Under the pieces are notes generated by a model that saw only the letters and a list, made by a program, of their open reading frames with translations, searched no databases and was not told the DNA's origin. The translations under genes and the position numbers were made by a program. This document shows, piece after piece, positions 1-9,333 of a stretch of 37,529 nucleotides of DNA. This DNA comes from Bacteroidales bacterium. Its GTDB lineage: Bacteria > Bacteroidota > Bacteroidia > Bacteroidales > VadinHA17. Every line of letters starts with the position of its first letter. The first letter of the stretch is position 1. The DNA lies in the NCBI GenBank assembly GCA_030692905.1, contig JAUYBT010000030.1, positions 1-37,529 of the forward strand, given 5' to 3'.

Positions 1-55
1 AAGTTAAAGCCGATAATTTTATATATTTACACCTGATTTAAAGCAATCTAGTTAG

Positions 56-1843
56 ATGGACAATATCCGGAATTTCTGCATAATAGCTCATATTGACCAT
101 GGCAAGAGTACACTGGCCGACCGGTTACTGGAGAAGACCAATACAATAACCGAAAGAGAATACCAGGCACAGGTACTCGACGACATGGATATTGAAAGGG
201 AAAGAGGCATAACAATAAAGAGTCATGCAATTCAGATGGAATATTTCCATGACGGTAAAAAGTATATCCTGAATCTTATTGATACACCCGGGCATGTTGA
301 TTTTTCTTATGAAGTATCGCGGTCAATTGCTGCATGCGAAGGTGCTTTACTTGTTATAGATGCTACTCAGGGAATACAGGCACAAACCATATCGAACCTC
401 TATATGGCTATCGATCACAATCTTGAAATTATTCCGGTGCTAAACAAGATGGACATGGCCAACGCGATGCCTGAAGAGGTTAAGGATCAGATCGTTGACC
501 TTGTAGGTTGCAAAAGGGAAGACATCATTGAGGCAAGCGCAAAGACAGGCATGGGAGTAGAAAAAATTCTTCGTGATATTGTAAATCATATTCCACCTCC
601 GGAAGGAAATCCCGATGCCCCTTTACAGGCTCTGGTATTTGATTCAATCTTCAATTCATTCAGAGGTATTATTGCTTACTTTAAAATAATTAATGGAACA
701 ATACGTAAAGGTGACAGGGTAAAATTCTTCAGTACGGAACATGAATATAATGCAGAAGAGATAGGAGTTTTAAAATTTAAACAGGATCCCCGCGATAAAT
801 TGGGGGCAGGCGATGTTGGTTATATTATTTCAGGAATAAAAAACTCCGTAGAAGTTAAGGTTGGTGATACTATTACACATGTTAAGAACCCCTGTGATAA
901 AGCAATTTCAGGATTTGAGGATGTTAAACCAATGGTGTTTGCCGGAATTTACCCTATTGATGCTGATGAGTATGAAGACCTGAGAATTTCAATAGAAAAG
1001 TTACAGTTGAATGATGCTTCTCTTTCATTCATTCCGGAATCATCAGCAGCACTTGGATTTGGTTTCAGGTGCGGTTTCCTGGGACTACTTCATATGGAAA
1101 TCATCCAGGAGCGTCTCAACAGGGAGTTCGACATGGATGTGATTACAACGGTACCAAACGTTTCTTATAAAGCATATACCACCAAAGGAGAAGAGATTGA
1201 TGTTCATAATCCTTCGGGGTTGCCTCCTGTTAACCATCTCGACCGTATTGAGGAGCCCTATATTATTGCACAGGTAATTACATTATCTGAGTATGTAGGC
1301 TCAATAATGAATCTTTGTATTGATAAAAGGGGTGTTCTGAAAAATCAGGTTTACCTTACAAGAGACAGGGTTGAAATAACATTCGAAATGCCTCTGGCAG
1401 AAATTGTTTTTGATTTCTACGATAAACTTAAGAGCATCTCTAAAGGGTATGCCTCTTTTGATTATTATTATACTACATATCAAAAGGCGGATCTTGTAAG
1501 GCTTGATATCCTTTTAAACGGTGAAATGGTGGATGCTCTTTCCACACTTATTTACAGAGGTCATGCATACGAATTTGGCCGGAAGATGTGTGTCAAACTT
1601 AAAGAACTTATTCCGCGTCAGCAGTTTGACATTGCCATACAGGCAGCGATAGGAGCGAAAATTATTTCCCGCGAAACAGTAAAGGCAGTCAGAAAGGATG
1701 TAACAGCAAAATGTTACGGCGGCGATATTACAAGGAAAAGAAAACTTCTGGAGAAACAGAAGAAAGGGAAGAAACGAATGAGGCTGGTGGGAAACGTTGA
1801 AGTTCCTCAACAGGCATTCCTTGCAGTTTTAAAACTTGACTAA
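56..1843 (+). CDS. lepA: Elongation factor 4 (LepA GTPase)
   Basis: 595-aa ORF with [34 protein letters not shown] and a C-terminal lysine-rich LepA tail ([20 protein letters not shown]). Confidence 0.98.
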   Translation: MDNIRNFCIIAHIDHGKSTLADRLLEKTNTITEREYQAQVLDDMDIERERGITIKSHAIQMEYFHDGKKYILNLIDTPGHVDFSYEVSRSIAACEGALLVIDATQGIQAQTISNLYMAIDHNLEIIPVLNKMDMANAMPEEVKDQIVDLVGCKREDIIEASAKTGMGVEKILRDIVNHIPPPEGNPDAPLQALVFDSIFNSFRGIIAYFKIINGTIRKGDRVKFFSTEHEYNAEEIGVLKFKQDPRDKLGAGDVGYIISGIKNSVEVKVGDTITHVKNPCDKAISGFEDVKPMVFAGIYPIDADEYEDLRISIEKLQLNDASLSFIPESSAALGFGFRCGFLGLLHMEIIQERLNREFDMDVITTVPNVSYKAYTTKGEEIDVHNPSGLPPVNHLDRIEEPYIIAQVITLSEYVGSIMNLCIDKRGVLKNQVYLTRDRVEITFEMPLAEIVFDFYDKLKSISKGYASFDYYYTTYQKADLVRLDILLNGEMVDALSTLIYRGHAYEFGRKMCVKLKELIPRQQFDIAIQAAIGAKIISRETVKAVRKDVTAKCYGGDITRKRKLLEKQKKGKKRMRLVGNVEVPQQAFLAVLKLD

Positions 1844-1868
1844 TCCGATCAACCAACCTAAGTTCTTT

Positions 1869-1905
1869 ACCCTGACCAAATCTAAAAAATTTCAGGGTGT
1901 TTTTT
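1869..1905 (+). terminator. Rho-independent terminator downstream of lepA
   Basis: ACCCTGA(1869-1875) pairs with TCAGGGT(1892-1898), followed by GTTTTTTT. Confidence 0.75.
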
Positions 1906-2591
1906 CAGCAAATAAGTTTATAGCCTCTTCCGTGTACGTTTAATATTTTTACAGACGGGTCTTTTTTGAGATATTTTCTCAATCTTGTAATATATACATC
2001 CATGCTCCTTGCATTAAAATAGTTATCATCAATCCAGATAGTTTTTAATGCAAAGTTTCTCTCCAGTATTTCGTTCCCATGCCGACATAATAGTTCAAGC
2101 AGCTCTGATTCCTTTGTTGTGAGTTTTATTAGTTGATCTCCGTAAACAAGCAATTGTTTCAGAGGCTCAAAAGAATAACCTCCAATTACATAGGGTCCCT
2201 CTTTTTTATTTACGGAAGTATTGGTGGTTCTTCTCAGGATGGCTTCGATGCGGTAAAGCAGCTCCTCCATTGAAAATGGTTTTGTAATATAATCATCAGC
2301 ACCTGATTTGAATCCTTCTATTATGTCTTCTTTCTGGTTTTTTGCTGTAAGAAAAATTATGGGTACTTCAGGGTTTGTAAGGCGAATCTCTTTTGCAAGA
2401 GTAAGTCCATCCATTTCGGGCATCATAATATCAAGTATGCACAGCCCGAATGACTCTGCAGAGAAGGCTTCAAGAGCCAGACTACCGTTTATGAACAGTG
2501 TTGTTTCATAGTTCTTAGCGGTGAGATAATTCCTTAACATGATGCCCAGGTTGCTGTCATCTTCGGCAAGCAGAATTCTAATCTTATTCAT
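1905..2591 (-). CDS. OmpR/PhoB-type response regulator
   Basis: Receiver domain (ILLAEDDSNLG, LCILDIMMPEMDG, IIFLTAK, ITKPF) plus C-terminal winged helix (VYITRLRKYLKKDPSVKILNVHGRGYKL). Start overlaps the kinase stop by 4 nt. Confidence 0.95.
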   Translation of the reverse strand: MNKIRILLAEDDSNLGIMLRNYLTAKNYETTLFINGSLALEAFSAESFGLCILDIMMPEMDGLTLAKEIRLTNPEVPIIFLTAKNQKEDIIEGFKSGADDYITKPFSMEELLYRIEAILRRTTNTSVNKKEGPYVIGGYSFEPLKQLLVYGDQLIKLTTKESELLELLCRHGNEILERNFALKTIWIDDNYFNARSMDVYITRLRKYLKKDPSVKILNVHGRGYKLIC

Positions 2592-4144
2592 TTTAATCCG
2601 TTTTGTGGAAGAAAAATAGTAAATCTTGTTCCTTTATTAATCTGGCTATCAGCCTTAATTGTTCCGTTATGTTCTTCTATAATCTTCTTAACATAACTTA
2701 AACCGAGGCCAAACCCTTTTACATTATGAACATTACCGGAAGGGACACGAAAGAATTTGTCAAAAATCCTTTTCAGGTTTTCTTTACTTATCCCCATACC
2801 TTTATCTTCAATAGTAACCAAAATACCTTTCTTGTTATTACGGGTGGAGATAATTATTTCCGGTTTATCTTTAGAGTATTTAATTGCATTATCAATAAGG
2901 TTGGAGATTGAATTCAGAAAATGAATTTCATCAACCATTGCAAGTGACATCGTGGCCTGAAAATCACTCTTTATCAAGCCATCGTGGTTTCCGATCTGAA
3001 GAGCGAAATTATCTACTGCTTTATTAATTATCCCATTAACATCCAACTCAACCAGATTGAATTTCATTTTTATTTTTTCAAATATTGCCATCTGGAGAAC
3101 TTTCTCAACCTGGAACTTAAGTCTCATGCTCTCATCGGAAATAACTTTTGCCAGGTTGTCGATATTTCTATCCTTGTCGGAGATTGTTTTATCGGCCATC
3201 ATCTGGGAAGCCAGAGATATTGTGGAAATAGGTGTTTTAAGCTCATGAGTCATATTGTTTATGAAATCACTCCTTATTTCTGAAATCCTTTTTTGGCGGA
3301 AAATAACAATAAAAGTCCCGGTGGAAAGGATCAGCAGAAGCAAGGTAAACAGCAGGGATAAAAAACCAAGGATTCCGATTTTCTCAAATTTATATTGTTG
3401 TTCCTGAAGGCAATATAGTACTATCTGATTCTGACTGGGAACAGGGTCGTTCGGAAAAAGCTGAATGATGAATTTATTTGTCCCTGGCTTATCGGTAAAA
3501 CCAGGCGTTTTCCATATATTTCCCAAGCGCCCGGACCGGATGGAGAATTCATAATCGAGATAAATTCCGGCATTATTAAGGGCTGTTCTGAGTTGCTGAT
3601 TCAGATTTTCAGGATCTATTCTTTCTCTGATATCAGGGGTATTGCGAAGTATTTTCTCCATTATATTCTCGAGGAAAACAATTTTATTACTCACCCTTCC
3701 GGTTATATCCGAATTAGTTATTTGTGGCGAAGGTTCAGGTGTTTCATCTGTGGAAAAGGGAGAAATATCTTCAGCTGAAATAAATATTTTATGACCTGAA
3801 CTGGTTATTGCTATTGGTTCACCAGGATTATTAAGTCCATACATTTCAAGAAGTTTGGAGTTGGGCTGATATCCCTGAAGTTTCCTGGCCAGAGGAGAAT
3901 TAGCGGGAACAATTGCTGTAACTGAATCTGTTGATGCCGGATCGATATCTTCAACGATATTTTTTATTAATTCCTTCTCTTCAAGATCAAGAACGACTGA
4001 CTCAAGAGCTTTATTAGCAAGGTAACGGAATTGCTGATCGGTTATAGCAATCGCATTTCGAATCCAGTATAACTGTATAAGGATCAGCCCCGAGATAGAC
4101 AGAAAAAAAAATATGGCCAGTAATACTATGGTTTTCCGCTTCAT
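2588..4144 (-). CDS. Sensor histidine kinase
   Basis: N-terminal TM segment, H-box NNMTHELKTPIST, N-box LIDNAIKYS, G-boxes GMGI and GFGLGLSYVKKI. Confidence 0.95.
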   Translation of the reverse strand: MKRKTIVLLAIFFFLSISGLILIQLYWIRNAIAITDQQFRYLANKALESVVLDLEEKELIKNIVEDIDPASTDSVTAIVPANSPLARKLQGYQPNSKLLEMYGLNNPGEPIAITSSGHKIFISAEDISPFSTDETPEPSPQITNSDITGRVSNKIVFLENIMEKILRNTPDIRERIDPENLNQQLRTALNNAGIYLDYEFSIRSGRLGNIWKTPGFTDKPGTNKFIIQLFPNDPVPSQNQIVLYCLQEQQYKFEKIGILGFLSLLFTLLLLILSTGTFIVIFRQKRISEIRSDFINNMTHELKTPISTISLASQMMADKTISDKDRNIDNLAKVISDESMRLKFQVEKVLQMAIFEKIKMKFNLVELDVNGIINKAVDNFALQIGNHDGLIKSDFQATMSLAMVDEIHFLNSISNLIDNAIKYSKDKPEIIISTRNNKKGILVTIEDKGMGISKENLKRIFDKFFRVPSGNVHNVKGFGLGLSYVKKIIEEHNGTIKADSQINKGTRFTIFLPQNGLK

Positions 4145-4335
4145 ACAGACACAAAAGTACTTGTATATATTTTATATTACCACTCTTTAACTTTCTTTAA
4201 CAATCCTGACTGTTTCAGGCGATTATTACAGGAATTGCGAAGACACAAAAAATAAATTATTTTAACATATCATTAAAATATTGTTAATATTCAACTATTT
4301 AGAAAAAAATATTTTTTTAATCCGGTTATTTATAT

Positions 4336-4343
4336 TATATTTG
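4336..4343 (+). promoter_or_regulatory. Candidate Bacteroidetes -7 box (TATATTTG)
   Basis: Exact match to TAnnTTTG; no clear -33 TTG element at ideal spacing. Confidence 0.35.
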
Positions 4344-4428
4344 CAAAGGATTTGGCATGATATTTGAATCAAAAGATATAGAGGTTTTTTTCATAGGTTA
4401 GGTTAGTTTTTAGGGTTATCAAAAAAGT

Positions 4429-4449
4429 GAGCCGCTTTCATAGCGGCTC
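4429..4449. terminator. Hairpin terminator, possibly bidirectional
   Basis: Perfect 8-bp stem GAGCCGCT-TTCAT-AGCGGCTC; + strand followed by TTCTTTTT, - strand followed by ACTTTTTT. The - strand use would end the acpP-fabF-rnc-IPExxxVDY gene set (last stop at 4479). Confidence 0.8.
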
Positions 4450-4478
4450 TTCTTTTTGTATCATGTCTCAGGAAAACT

Positions 4479-4919
4479 TTATTGGGTCAGGTATTGTAAA
4501 TTCTTATCCTTAAAGGTATTTATATCAATATTGAACACTGCATTTACAGATTCAATTTCTCTCAGACTGGCAGTTATCTGATCTGTATGATTTTCATTTT
4601 CAGCATCCTGTACCTGAAAAATGTAATCTACATTTTTCAGTTTTTTAAGAAGAAAGCTTTTGCCAGACCGGTTTGAGAACAGATTAAACACTACATCCGG
4701 AGACTTACTGGAATCCGAAAACCGGCTAAATGCCAGTTCAGATCCGGTATCATCAGTAATCTTAAGGGGTAATATGTTTTTAAGAGAAATCCGGAATTTC
4801 TTATTAATTGAAAGTGAAAGTTTATAGTCAGGTTCTGCTGATACTATTCCAAGAAGTATAAACTCATCATTCTGGTTAATCTTAAGTTGCAATCGTGTTA
4901 TTCTTTGAATACTCTTCAT
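4479..4919 (-). CDS. IPExxxVDY family protein
   Basis: 146-aa protein downstream of rnc, with the family-like KNVDYIFQV segment; position as in other Bacteroidetes. Confidence 0.7.
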   Translation of the reverse strand: MKSIQRITRLQLKINQNDEFILLGIVSAEPDYKLSLSINKKFRISLKNILPLKITDDTGSELAFSRFSDSSKSPDVVFNLFSNRSGKSFLLKKLKNVDYIFQVQDAENENHTDQITASLREIESVNAVFNIDINTFKDKNLQYLTQ

Positions 4920-4968
4920 CTTTCGACGGCTTAACTAATAAAGTTAAGTAAAAAAGAAATACCAAACC

Positions 4969-5709
4969 TTATACGTTGAATTTATCTTTCAGTCTTTTCC
5001 ATGCCTGACTGGAAGATTCCTGTTCGGCCTCCTTTTTTGAGGCTCCGTGGCCTTCCCCTAACTCTTCTTTATCAATGAAAAGGATTGTTGAGAAGACAGA
5101 TTTTTTGAGGTTAAAATCATATTCCTCATTATATGTGAACATGAGGTTGGATTTATGCTTTTGCACCCATTCAAAAATAAGACTTTTATAATCTGTATCT
5201 GTATTAACGATCACATTCAGATCGAGGTATTTATTAAGTACATTACTGATAAAGAGCTTTTTGGTTTTTTTGAATCCTTTGTCTATAAAGACTGATCCGA
5301 TAAGTGCCTCGAGGGCATCACCATAAAGATTTTTTGTCGGGTGAACAGAACTGACATTGCTGATAAGGATTTTATTGATCCCCATTGATACCGCCAGTTG
5401 ATTAAGTACTTCCCTGTTCACAATCCTTGACCGTATTTTGGTCATAAAGCCTTCGCTGGCATCTGGGAATTTCTCGAAGAGATAATCTGACAGAATTGCA
5501 TCGAGCACGGCATCTCCCAGATACTCAAGCCTTTCATTATTCACTTTTTTACCATTGGGCAGGGTAAAAGAAGCTGACCGGTGGATAAATGCTATTTCGT
5601 ATAATTTAAGGTTTCCTGGACTAAAGCCTAAGATCTTTTTTAAACGGGAACCAAATTCCCGGTTATCGAGTACATATGTACCATTTATTCTTTTCCGGAA
5701 TAATGACAC
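4969..5709 (-). CDS. rnc: Ribonuclease III
   Basis: NERLEYLGDAVLDAILSDYLF signature, GDALEALIGSVFID, C-terminal dsRBD (GHGASKKEAEQESSSQAW). Confidence 0.97.
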   Translation of the reverse strand: MSLFRKRINGTYVLDNREFGSRLKKILGFSPGNLKLYEIAFIHRSASFTLPNGKKVNNERLEYLGDAVLDAILSDYLFEKFPDASEGFMTKIRSRIVNREVLNQLAVSMGINKILISNVSSVHPTKNLYGDALEALIGSVFIDKGFKKTKKLFISNVLNKYLDLNVIVNTDTDYKSLIFEWVQKHKSNLMFTYNEEYDFNLKKSVFSTILFIDKEELGEGHGASKKEAEQESSSQAWKRLKDKFNV

Positions 5710-6956
5710 TAAACTTCAGCTTTTTTAATGACGACAGAAGCGTTATGACCCCCAAACCCAAAGGTATTACTGATGGCAACATTAACTTTTCTGTTCTGGG
5801 CTTTGTTGAGTGTAAGATTCAGTTTTTGATCAATTGCAGGATCAGGAATCTTGAAGTTGATGGTAGGAGGAATGATGTCGTGAACAACAGACATTATGGC
5901 TGCAATTGCTTCAACAGCACCGGCTGCTCCCAAAAGGTGACCTGTCATTGATTTAGTCGAACTGATATTTAGCTTATAGGCATGTTCTCCAAAAACACTT
6001 ACAATAGCTTTTGTTTCAGAGACATCACCCAGCGGAGTTGCTGTGCCATGTACATTTATATAATCAACATCTTCGTACTTCAGGCAAGCATCATTTACCG
6101 CAAGTTTCATTACATTCTGTGCACCAAGTCCCTCAGGATGAGGAGCCGTCAGGTGATAGGCATCAGCAGTTAATCCTGTACCAACTAATTCGGCATACAC
6201 TTTTGCACCTCTTGCTTTGGCGTGTTCATACTCCTCAACTACCAATGCGCCTGCACCTTCTCCCAGGACAAACCCATCACGGGTCTGATCGAAAGGTCTT
6301 GATGCAGATTGAAATTCAGCATTATTTGTAGAGAGGGCCTGTAATGCATTAAAACCACCAATTCCCGGTTCATTGATACTGGCTTCTGAACCTCCGGTAA
6401 TGAAAATATCTGCTTTTCCCCAGCGTATATAATTGATAGCATCAATAATTGCGTTGGTGGAGGAGGCACATGCTGAAACAGTAGCGAAGTTTGGCCCTCT
6501 GAAACCGTATTTTATTGAGATTGATCCGGCAGCAATGTTTCCGATCATCTTGGGGATAAAGAATGGACTGAAGCGGGGTGTCCCATCCCCAAGGACATAA
6601 CTTTTAATGGCCAGAAAAAAGGTTTCAAGTCCCCCGATACCTGAAGCCCATATAACCCCAACCCTGTCTTTGTTAACTTTTTCCAGATTTAACCCTGAAT
6701 CAATTATTGCTTCGTCAGTGGCAATGAGTGCATACTGAGAATACAAATCCAGTTTGTAGGCCTCTTTCCTGTCAAAATACTTTGCAGAGTCGTAGTCCTT
6801 TAATTCGCAGGCAAATTTGGTTTTGAACTTTTCAGTATCAAAACGTGTAATAATTACTGATCCGCTGACACCATTTTTTAGTCCTTCCCAATATTCGTGC
6901 AAATTATTACCTAAAGGAGTTAATACTCCCAGACCTGTCACTACAACTCTTCTCAT
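5709..6956 (-). CDS. fabF: 3-oxoacyl-[ACP] synthase II
   Basis: MRRVVVTGLGVLTPLGN, active-site VSACASS, NVHGTATPLGD, STKSMTGHLLGAAGAVEA. Confidence 0.98.
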   Translation of the reverse strand: MRRVVVTGLGVLTPLGNNLHEYWEGLKNGVSGSVIITRFDTEKFKTKFACELKDYDSAKYFDRKEAYKLDLYSQYALIATDEAIIDSGLNLEKVNKDRVGVIWASGIGGLETFFLAIKSYVLGDGTPRFSPFFIPKMIGNIAAGSISIKYGFRGPNFATVSACASSTNAIIDAINYIRWGKADIFITGGSEASINEPGIGGFNALQALSTNNAEFQSASRPFDQTRDGFVLGEGAGALVVEEYEHAKARGAKVYAELVGTGLTADAYHLTAPHPEGLGAQNVMKLAVNDACLKYEDVDYINVHGTATPLGDVSETKAIVSVFGEHAYKLNISSTKSMTGHLLGAAGAVEAIAAIMSVVHDIIPPTINFKIPDPAIDQKLNLTLNKAQNRKVNVAISNTFGFGGHNASVVIKKAEV

Positions 6957-6979
6957 AAATGGGTTATTAAAAATGCAAA

Positions 6980-7216
6980 TTATTTTGCATTCTCTTCAAT
7001 GTACTTGATAGCATCTCCGACTGTGCCAATGGTTTCTGCCTGATCGTCGGGAATACCGATATTGAATTCTTTCTCAAACTCCATGATTAACTCAACAGTA
7101 TCAAGAGAGTCTGCACCTAAATCGTTTGTGAAACTGGCTTCAGGAGTTACTTCTGATTCGTCTACTCCAAGTTTGTCAACTATAATCTCCTTTACTCTTG
7201 TGGCAATGTCCGACAT
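6980..7216 (-). CDS. acpP: Acyl carrier protein
   Basis: 78 aa with the [12 protein letters not shown] phosphopantetheine site. Confidence 0.98.
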   Translation of the reverse strand: MSDIATRVKEIIVDKLGVDESEVTPEASFTNDLGADSLDTVELIMEFEKEFNIGIPDDQAETIGTVGDAIKYIEENAK

Positions 7217-7368
7217 AATAATAAATTTTAATTAATATTAATTTTTGAACCATGTAAAGAAATATATTTGTACTTTATTTTTCAAGAGATTTGATGTTTT
7301 TTTATTTAGGTTACAGTTTAATGTGTTGATAATTAGAAAAATAATCTTATTTTAAGGAATTATTAATA

Positions 7369-8001
7369 ATGGTTGATAAATATGCTAATTATCAAAATAT
7401 GAGGAATATAGCAATTTTTGCTTCTGGCTCCGGTACCAATGCAGAAAACATAATTCAATACTTTTCGAACAGAAATACAGCTAAAGTAAGTCTTGTTTTG
7501 TCAAATAAGCGTCAGGCAATGGTTCTAAAAAGGGCTGAAGCACTTAAAATAAGAACTGTTTTTTTCGAACATAAGGAATTTTATATCACAGGAAAGGTAC
7601 TTCGTTACCTTGGATTATATAAAATTGATTTTATTGTTCTGGCTGGATTTTTATGGCTCGTACCCGAGAATATAATTGAACAATACCCCGGACGAATTAT
7701 AAATATTCACCCTGCACTTTTACCTGGTTATGGTGGAAAAGGAATGTATGGAGATGCTGTCCATAAAGCAGTGATTGGTAATCATGATAAGGAATCAGGA
7801 ATCAGTATTCATTATGTAAATAAATTGTATGATAAGGGGGATATAATTTTTCAGGAACGTTGTAAAGTTGATCCTTCTGATACTCCTGACTTACTTGCTG
7901 AAAAGGTTCATGCCCTTGAATATCTGCATTATCCAAAGATTATTGAAGACCTGGTGGTAAAATTGCCTGATTTTCTAATTAAAGGTCCCGAGGAGGCTTA
8001 A
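7369..8001 (+). CDS. purN: Phosphoribosylglycinamide formyltransferase
   Basis: IAIFASGSGTNAENII, INIHPALLPGYGGKGMYG, SGISIHYVN. Real start may be the Met at 7399 (MRNIAIFASG). Confidence 0.93.
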   Translation: MVDKYANYQNMRNIAIFASGSGTNAENIIQYFSNRNTAKVSLVLSNKRQAMVLKRAEALKIRTVFFEHKEFYITGKVLRYLGLYKIDFIVLAGFLWLVPENIIEQYPGRIINIHPALLPGYGGKGMYGDAVHKAVIGNHDKESGISIHYVNKLYDKGDIIFQERCKVDPSDTPDLLAEKVHALEYLHYPKIIEDLVVKLPDFLIKGPEEA

Positions 8002-9249
8002 GATAACAGTTTTGATTTTTTCAAACTTCACCCTGTTTTCCTCTGACACTGGTTCTACGGGAGGTGCATCAACTTTCAGAGGATCGACCGATGATCCGTT
8101 CCGATAAAATCTGAAATCGAGATGGGGTCCGGTTGAAAGCCCGCTGCTGCCAACATAACCTATTATATCACCCTGTTTAACAGGGGCGCCCGGTGAAATA
8201 CCCTTACCAAACCTGCTCAGATGCAAATATGCAGTTGCATAAACACTATTGTGTTGAATTTTAACTACCCTTCCTGATCCGATTTCAGTTTTGGCTGAAA
8301 TAATTTTGCCATCGCCTATTGACTGAACGGGTGTACCAACAGGAGCAGCATAATCAACTCCAAAATGGGGCCTTCGTATTCTCAGAATCGGATGGAGCCT
8401 GCTTGATGAGAAACGCGAGCTTATTCTCGAAAACTGCAACGGTGCTTTTAGAAATGCTTTCCTCATGCTGTTTCCATCAATGTCGAAATATGTTTCTTTT
8501 CCATCCTGAATAAATGGTATAGCAGTAATTGAAGAACCTTTCCTATTAAACTGAGCTCCATATATTTTATCTGTTCCCAACGACTTGTTATCGATAAAAA
8601 GTTCTTCATAAATTACCTTAAAATTGTCTCCTTTCTGTAATCCGAAGAAATCGACTGTCCATGCAAAAATATCATCAAATTCAACTACCAGTGAAGGATT
8701 CAGGCCTCCTGCAATCATAGCATCCCAGAGTGAGGTTTCGATAGTCCCCGATGCATATTTGATTTCACTTTTTATCTCCTTTCTGAAAGGCGTAATATTA
8801 AGCGAATCATTAAAGCTGAATACATAACAGGTTGAAGGGTCATGTTCGTATACCAGATACCTCGCCCTGGCAATATTGTCTCTGTCGCAAAAAAGGGTAT
8901 AGTTATTACCCGACCTGATATTTCTTACATCAAAAACTGTTTTGGAATTTTTAACTGCCTGGTCAATCTCCTGCATACTGACACCTTGTTTTATGAGAAT
9001 TTCTGACAGGAAACCATTTTGCTTGATGTGACCGTAAACCAATTTGAATGAATCAGAAGGGATTCCATACAAAAAGACCGGACTGCTGATTTTTTGATTA
9101 ACAGCTGTATCTGTTGCAATTGATGCAATTTCAGGGTTGCTGTTCACTGAATTATTACAGGAAACTGAAAGAGATATAAAAGCAATTGTGATTATGGATT
9201 TTAGGTTGGTATACATCAATATATCAGTATAATTTGTGTGTAAGACCAA
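7975..9249 (-). CDS. M23-family peptidoglycan peptidase, probable lipoprotein
   Basis: HPILRIRRPHFGVDYAAPVGTPVQSIGDGKI, GPHLDFRFYRNGSSVDP; N-terminal signal with lipobox-like SLSVSCNN. Start may be the Met at 9216. Confidence 0.92.
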   Translation of the reverse strand: MVLHTNYTDILMYTNLKSIITIAFISLSVSCNNSVNSNPEIASIATDTAVNQKISSPVFLYGIPSDSFKLVYGHIKQNGFLSEILIKQGVSMQEIDQAVKNSKTVFDVRNIRSGNNYTLFCDRDNIARARYLVYEHDPSTCYVFSFNDSLNITPFRKEIKSEIKYASGTIETSLWDAMIAGGLNPSLVVEFDDIFAWTVDFFGLQKGDNFKVIYEELFIDNKSLGTDKIYGAQFNRKGSSITAIPFIQDGKETYFDIDGNSMRKAFLKAPLQFSRISSRFSSSRLHPILRIRRPHFGVDYAAPVGTPVQSIGDGKIISAKTEIGSGRVVKIQHNSVYATAYLHLSRFGKGISPGAPVKQGDIIGYVGSSGLSTGPHLDFRFYRNGSSVDPLKVDAPPVEPVSEENRVKFEKIKTVILSLLGTFN

Positions 9250-9331
9250 AGACCGAAGACCGAAGACCGAAGTCAGAAGTATTGATCCTGATTGCTTCCG
9301 GCTTCCGACTTCCGATTTCTGACTTCTGACT
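9244..9331. repeat. Degenerate short-word inverted repeat, 3' side of leuS
   Basis: Left arm gaccaaagaccgaagaccgaagaccgaagtcagaagt; right arm cttccggcttccgacttccgatttctgacttctgac, an imperfect reverse complement. Confidence 0.8.
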
Positions 9332-9333
9332 TT

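Noticed and set aside
1514-1810. 98-aa - strand ORF inside lepA
   Set aside because: Antisense shadow of a conserved housekeeping gene.
9244-9331. Regular GAAGTC-type words as a mini CRISPR array
   Set aside because: Units are about 8-10 nt, contiguous and imperfect, without spacers of constant length, and no cas genes are present.
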